Below are positions 13,171-15,892 of a stretch of 15,892 bases of DNA, piece by piece (within the stretch, counting starts at the first letter, position 1; every line of letters starts with the position of its first letter). The stretch covers positions 1 through 15,892 of the forward strand of contig CACXGR010000300.1 in assembly GCA_902767235.1 (NCBI GenBank). Direction: 5' to 3'. The notes below the pieces were generated by a model. It searched no databases and was not told the origin of the DNA. It was given only the letters and a program-made list of their open reading frames with translations. The translations under genes were made by a program, and so were the position numbers. This stretch comes from an uncultured Lachnospiraceae bacterium. GTDB taxonomy: Bacteria; Bacillota; Clostridia; Lachnospirales; Lachnospiraceae.

Positions 13171-13905
13171 ATGAATACGATGATACAGGGCTTTTTGGAT
13201 AATGACAGCTTCTTCGGCAGATTCATGACGAAGCTGGGCATCATCATTGCCGCCAATATCATGTTTGTGCTGCTGAGCGTGCCTTTCTTCACCATCGGAG
13301 CGGGATTGGAAGCGCTCTACTTTGTCATGTTCAGGACGCTGAGAAACGAAGGCGTGGTCAACCCTTTTAAGGAATTCTGGAGCGGGCTGAAAGCGAACTT
13401 CAAGCAGGCGACGATCGCCTGGATCCTGTTTGTTTTGCTGATCGCATTTCTGCTGGCGGACATCCGGATCTGCAATGCGGCCGGCGGAGCACTGGATTAT
13501 CTCAAGATCGGTGTATATGCTGTCGGCGCCGTGGCGCTCATCATATATTTATATCTGATTCCCGTGATGGCTGCCTTTGAGGATACGCTGCCGCACCTGA
13601 TCCGGAACGCGGTCTATTTTCTGGGTAAAAAGCCATGGAAAGCAGCGGTGATCCTGTTTTTTGATATCTTTCCCTTTGTTCTCACCTTTTCGGATCTGCA
13701 ATCTCTGCCGCTCTACGCATTTTTGTGGGTGCTGTGCGGATTCGGGCTTCAGGCCATGCTCGCCGCGACGCTTCTGCTGCCGGAATTTGCACCTTACCTT
13801 CCCGCAAAGAAAGACGATGAGGAGGACGCAGCCGCAGAAAGAGAAGAGCATACCATGACAGAAGAGCAGATCCTTGAAGATATGCGCAGGCTGGACGGAC
13901 TGTAA
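13171..13905 (+). CDS. DUF624 family membrane protein (YesL-like)
   Basis: A 244-residue protein with about five to six membrane helices. The N-terminus (FFGRFMTKLGIIIAANIMFV, then VPFFTIGAGLEALYFVMFR and the LRNEGVVNPFKEFWSGLKANFKQ run) is the signature of DUF624, whose founding member YesL is encoded beside sugar-uptake genes in Bacillus. The family is commonly found next to CUT1 sugar transporters, but its function has not been established to my knowledge. Residues about 212-244 form an acidic cytosolic tail (KKDDEEDAAAEREEH, then EEQILEDMRRLDGL) not typical of the core family. A GGGGGGAG site precedes the ATG. It is the last gene of the three-gene membrane operon and lies 57 bases before the large hairpin. 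Confidence 0.88.
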   Translation: MNTMIQGFLDNDSFFGRFMTKLGIIIAANIMFVLLSVPFFTIGAGLEALYFVMFRTLRNEGVVNPFKEFWSGLKANFKQATIAWILFVLLIAFLLADIRICNAAGGALDYLKIGVYAVGAVALIIYLYLIPVMAAFEDTLPHLIRNAVYFLGKKPWKAAVILFFDIFPFVLTFSDLQSLPLYAFLWVLCGFGLQAMLAATLLLPEFAPYLPAKKDDEEDAAAEREEHTMTEEQILEDMRRLDGL

Positions 13906-13930
13906 GATCAGTTTTTAAGTGAAACACGGC

Positions 13931-13966
13931 CAAATATTTAAAAATATAGTTAACAAATATTTAAAA
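13931..13966 (+). repeat. Direct repeat CAAATATTTAAAA, 23-bp period
   Basis: Perfect 13-bp copies at 13931-13943 and 13954-13966, each containing the palindrome AAATATTT. The second overlaps the foot of the large hairpin. It is AT-rich, upstream of the internal promoter, and could be an UP-element-like or regulator-binding stretch. Confidence 0.6.
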
Positions 13967-14034
13967 TCTCCCTTTAAATGTTGCATTTATGTAATTAATA
14001 TATTACAATAATGTTACATTTAAAGGGAGATTTT
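13963..14034 (+). promoter_or_regulatory. 72-nt near-palindromic hairpin enclosing a promoter and the amidase RBS
   Basis: Bases 13963-13981 pair perfectly with 14016-14034 (19 bp). After one mismatch, 13983-13987 pair with 14010-14014 (one G-U), and after a 2x2 internal loop 13990-13995 pair with 14002-14007 around a 6-nt loop. In all, 30 of 36 positions pair. The 3' arm holds the GGGAG ribosome binding site (14025-14029) and ends three bases before the amidase start codon. A TTTTT run at its foot gives it terminator character for the operon upstream. Confidence 0.85.
13981..14009 (+). promoter_or_regulatory. Promoter of the amidase gene, inside the hairpin
   Basis: TTGCAT (13981-13986), a 17-bp spacer and TACAAT (14004-14009) predict a start at about A14016, which is the first base of the hairpin's 3' arm. 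RNA made here would lack the 5' arm and have a free ribosome binding site. Confidence 0.7.
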
Positions 14035-14037
14035 TCA

Positions 14038-15892
14038 ATGAAACGATTATTGGCTGTATTTCTCACATCGTGTATGGTCGCAGGACTTGCCACACCGGCA
14101 GGCGCAGGATTTTTGACAGAACTGAAGGCAAATACCAACGCCGCCATGAGCAATATGAGCGGCACTTCAAACCGCACGGAAGTATCCGCTGAGGGTGCCG
14201 GAAACTTTGACAGAGCGATCAGCGAACTGTATGACCAGTCCATGTATGCCACGGACGAGGAGGTCATTGCTTCAGCAGAGAAGATGGACTCCGATTTTTC
14301 AGCGATCGAGCGTAAGGTCGGAACAGATGCTGCAGACCTGATCGATTATCTGAAATATTATGAGGCGGCAAAGAGCAGCTATATTGCCGGCACAGACAAC
14401 AGCCGTCAGAATTTTGACGGAAGCATCATCAAGGAGTGGGAGAGACAGGGAGAATATACTTCCTATGTTATGCCCGCGTCAGATGTGATCATGACGGCGA
14501 TCCCCAGGGTAAAAGTCACGGAATGCGATGTGGACGGCAGATCCGCAAGACTGAACATCTATGAGTGGATGACGATCGGCTATGCGCCTTTCGAGTCGGA
14601 AGAAGTCAATGCGACAGCGTACGGATATAATTTCTCCCTCAATGTAGAAAAGGATCAAAAAGGTTTCTGGACGATTGCTTCTGTAGATGACACCGACCAG
14701 AACTTTGACTGGATGGCGGAAGAGGCCGCCTATGCGGCCAGCGCCGAGGCGTCGGCATACAGCGGCAGCCAGGTGATATCGGAAGACGGAAGCAGGGAAA
14801 TGATGGCGGCTGCGGCAGCCAAATCCTATACTTACAATGTTTCCAATGCGATCGCCTATGCCGATAAGTACTGCATCAATTACAATTCTTCCTACAACAG
14901 CTACAAGGGAAGAGGCGGCGACTGCGCCAATTTCGTCTCACAGTGCCTGTATGCGGGCGGATTCAAGCAGGACTCCGACTGGTACAAACACAGTGTGGCC
15001 TGGATCAACGTCATGAGACAGATCGCACACTTCAAGGCTTACGGAAATTTCCTCAATGCCAAGAACGAAAACCTGATCAAGGGAAATCCGATCTATTTTG
15101 ACTGGAACGGCGACGGTGTCTACGACCATGCGACGATCTGCGTCGGTCGAAACAACAGCGGTACGGCGATCCTGGATTCCCACACAAAGGATCTCTATCA
15201 CGCGACATGGACAAACTGGAGTTTCAAAAAAGCAGCGACAATCCAGCTTCACGGATCGGGCAGCGCCTCCACTGTTTCCGGCGGCTCATTTAAGACAGAC
15301 AGCAACGGCAAGTATTATGTGTATTCGGACGGCACGCGCATCAAGAGCTGCTTCCAGACGATCAAGGGAAAGACATATTACTTCAAGAGCAACGGTTACG
15401 TGGCCAAGGGCCTCAACAAGATCGGCGGAAAGATCTATATCTTTAATCAATCTTCCGGCGTGATGTATACGGGCTGGCTCACTTACAACAAGCATAAATA
15501 CTATCTCGGCTCTGACGGGGCGGCTTATACGGAGTGGAACGAGATCGGCTCCAGCACATATTACTTCGATCCCTCGACGGCCGCCATGGTGACCGGTTTT
15601 CACAGGGTAAAGACCAAACTGCACTATTTTAACGAGTCCGGCGTAGAGCAGTTCGGCTGGATCACGGTATCAGGCAAAAGGTATTATCTGGATGAGTGGG
15701 GCGTCGTACAGATGGGCTGGCGGGTCGTCGGCGGAAAGAAGTACTATTTTGATGAAGGCGGCGCCATGGTGACCGGCAACATCAAGATCGACAATGTCGT
15801 GTATTCTTTTGATGCGAACGGGATCTGCAAAGGCAAGGCGGCTGCGGGCGCTTCGGCGAGCAGAGTGTTTACATCCGGAAAGGAGATCACCC
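14038..15892 (+). CDS. Secreted amidase (Amidase_6 type) with choline/glucan-binding-like repeats, 3' end missing
   Basis: An open frame of 618 codons that runs off the window. Residues 1-23 look like a signal peptide ending near AGA, with a Cys12 in an LTSC context that is too early to be a convincing lipobox. Residues about 25-270 form a helical and beta region I do not recognise. Residues about 275-400 match the putative amidase domain (PF12671): AIAYADKY, GDCANFVSQCLYAGG with probable nucleophile Cys296, IYFDWNGDGVYDHATICVG with His364, then LDSHTKD with Asp380/His382. From about residue 422 come some nine repeats of about 20 residues with YYF...G...GW character, related to choline/glucan-binding repeats, which should hold the enzyme on the cell wall or an external glycan. 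GGGAG lies eight bases before the ATG. It probably cleaves peptide or amide bonds in peptidoglycan, but the substrate is inferred. Confidence 0.88.
   Translation, partial: MKRLLAVFLTSCMVAGLATPAGAGFLTELKANTNAAMSNMSGTSNRTEVSAEGAGNFDRAISELYDQSMYATDEEVIASAEKMDSDFSAIERKVGTDAADLIDYLKYYEAAKSSYIAGTDNSRQNFDGSIIKEWERQGEYTSYVMPASDVIMTAIPRVKVTECDVDGRSARLNIYEWMTIGYAPFESEEVNATAYGYNFSLNVEKDQKGFWTIASVDDTDQNFDWMAEEAAYAASAEASAYSGSQVISEDGSREMMAAAAAKSYTYNVSNAIAYADKYCINYNSSYNSYKGRGGDCANFVSQCLYAGGFKQDSDWYKHSVAWINVMRQIAHFKAYGNFLNAKNENLIKGNPIYFDWNGDGVYDHATICVGRNNSGTAILDSHTKDLYHATWTNWSFKKAATIQLHGSGSASTVSGGSFKTDSNGKYYVYSDGTRIKSCFQTIKGKTYYFKSNGYVAKGLNKIGGKIYIFNQSSGVMYTGWLTYNKHKYYLGSDGAAYTEWNEIGSSTYYFDPSTAAMVTGFHRVKTKLHYFNESGVEQFGWITVSGKRYYLDEWGVVQMGWRVVGGKKYYFDEGGAMVTGNIKIDNVVYSFDANGICKGKAAAGASASRVFTSGKEIT

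Noticed and set aside
13963..14034. The long palindrome as a MITE or insertion-sequence remnant
   Set aside because: No target-site duplication was found, and the promoter and ribosome binding site are integrated too exactly with the gene for a recent insertion to be the simplest reading.
15301..15840. A DNA tandem-repeat array at the right end
   Set aside because: The periodicity is at protein level with diverged codons, apart from short identical patches such as GCCATGGTGACCGG, so it is a repeat domain rather than a satellite.
1..15892. CRISPR arrays, tRNA or rRNA genes, phage or transposase genes
   Set aside because: No regularly spaced repeats, no cloverleaf-like conserved arms and no recognisable mobile-element proteins were seen on either strand.

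Overview
The window looks like a chromosomal segment of a moderately GC-rich anaerobic Firmicute, most likely class Clostridia and close to Lachnospiraceae. The evidence is strong AGGAGG-type ribosome binding sites, a tetrahydrofolate (THF) riboswitch ahead of an ECF folate transporter S component, an msm-like alpha-galactoside uptake cluster with AraC-type regulators, a DUF624 (YesL-like) protein, and a secreted amidase with choline/glucan-binding-type repeats. This assignment is inference from gene content, not from a marker gene.

Left part (1-3944). The tail of an unknown gene is followed by a sugar-type solute-binding lipoprotein with no permeases beside it. A terminator separates it from a convergent diacylglycerol-kinase-family lipid kinase. 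A THF riboswitch with a 15-bp hairpin over the ribosome binding site then controls folT. A 64-residue protein follows with its own promoter, starting inside the end of folT, and its own terminator.

Middle part (3945-11887) is a carbohydrate-utilisation locus: a GH36 alpha-galactosidase, two divergently transcribed AraC-family regulators, a sugar-binding lipoprotein and two membrane permeases. No ATPase gene is present, so the transporter probably borrows a shared MsmX/MsmK-type ATPase encoded elsewhere. The alpha-galactosidase promoter and the promoter of the plus-strand AraC gene share an unusual module with identical distance to the -10 box. A GCAAAAT motif recurs in all three upstream regions. 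These suggest that one or both regulators tie enzyme and transporter expression together. An intergenic hairpin after the binding protein may set its level above that of the permeases.

Right part (11888-15892). Three small membrane genes form a compact operon: a single-pass anchored protein with a possible binding-protein-like outer domain, a two-helix protein resembling DUF3592, and a DUF624 protein. They may be accessories to the transporter upstream. The operon ends at a remarkable 72-nt near-perfect hairpin that carries a complete promoter in its interior. The predicted start of transcription lies exactly at the start of the 3' arm, and that arm contains the ribosome binding site of the next gene. 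The geometry suggests that read-through RNA is silenced while RNA from the internal promoter is translated. The gene it serves is a secreted Amidase_6-type cell-wall hydrolase with about nine C-terminal aromatic/glycine repeats, cut by the end of the window.

No tRNA, rRNA, CRISPR array, insertion sequence or phage gene was seen.
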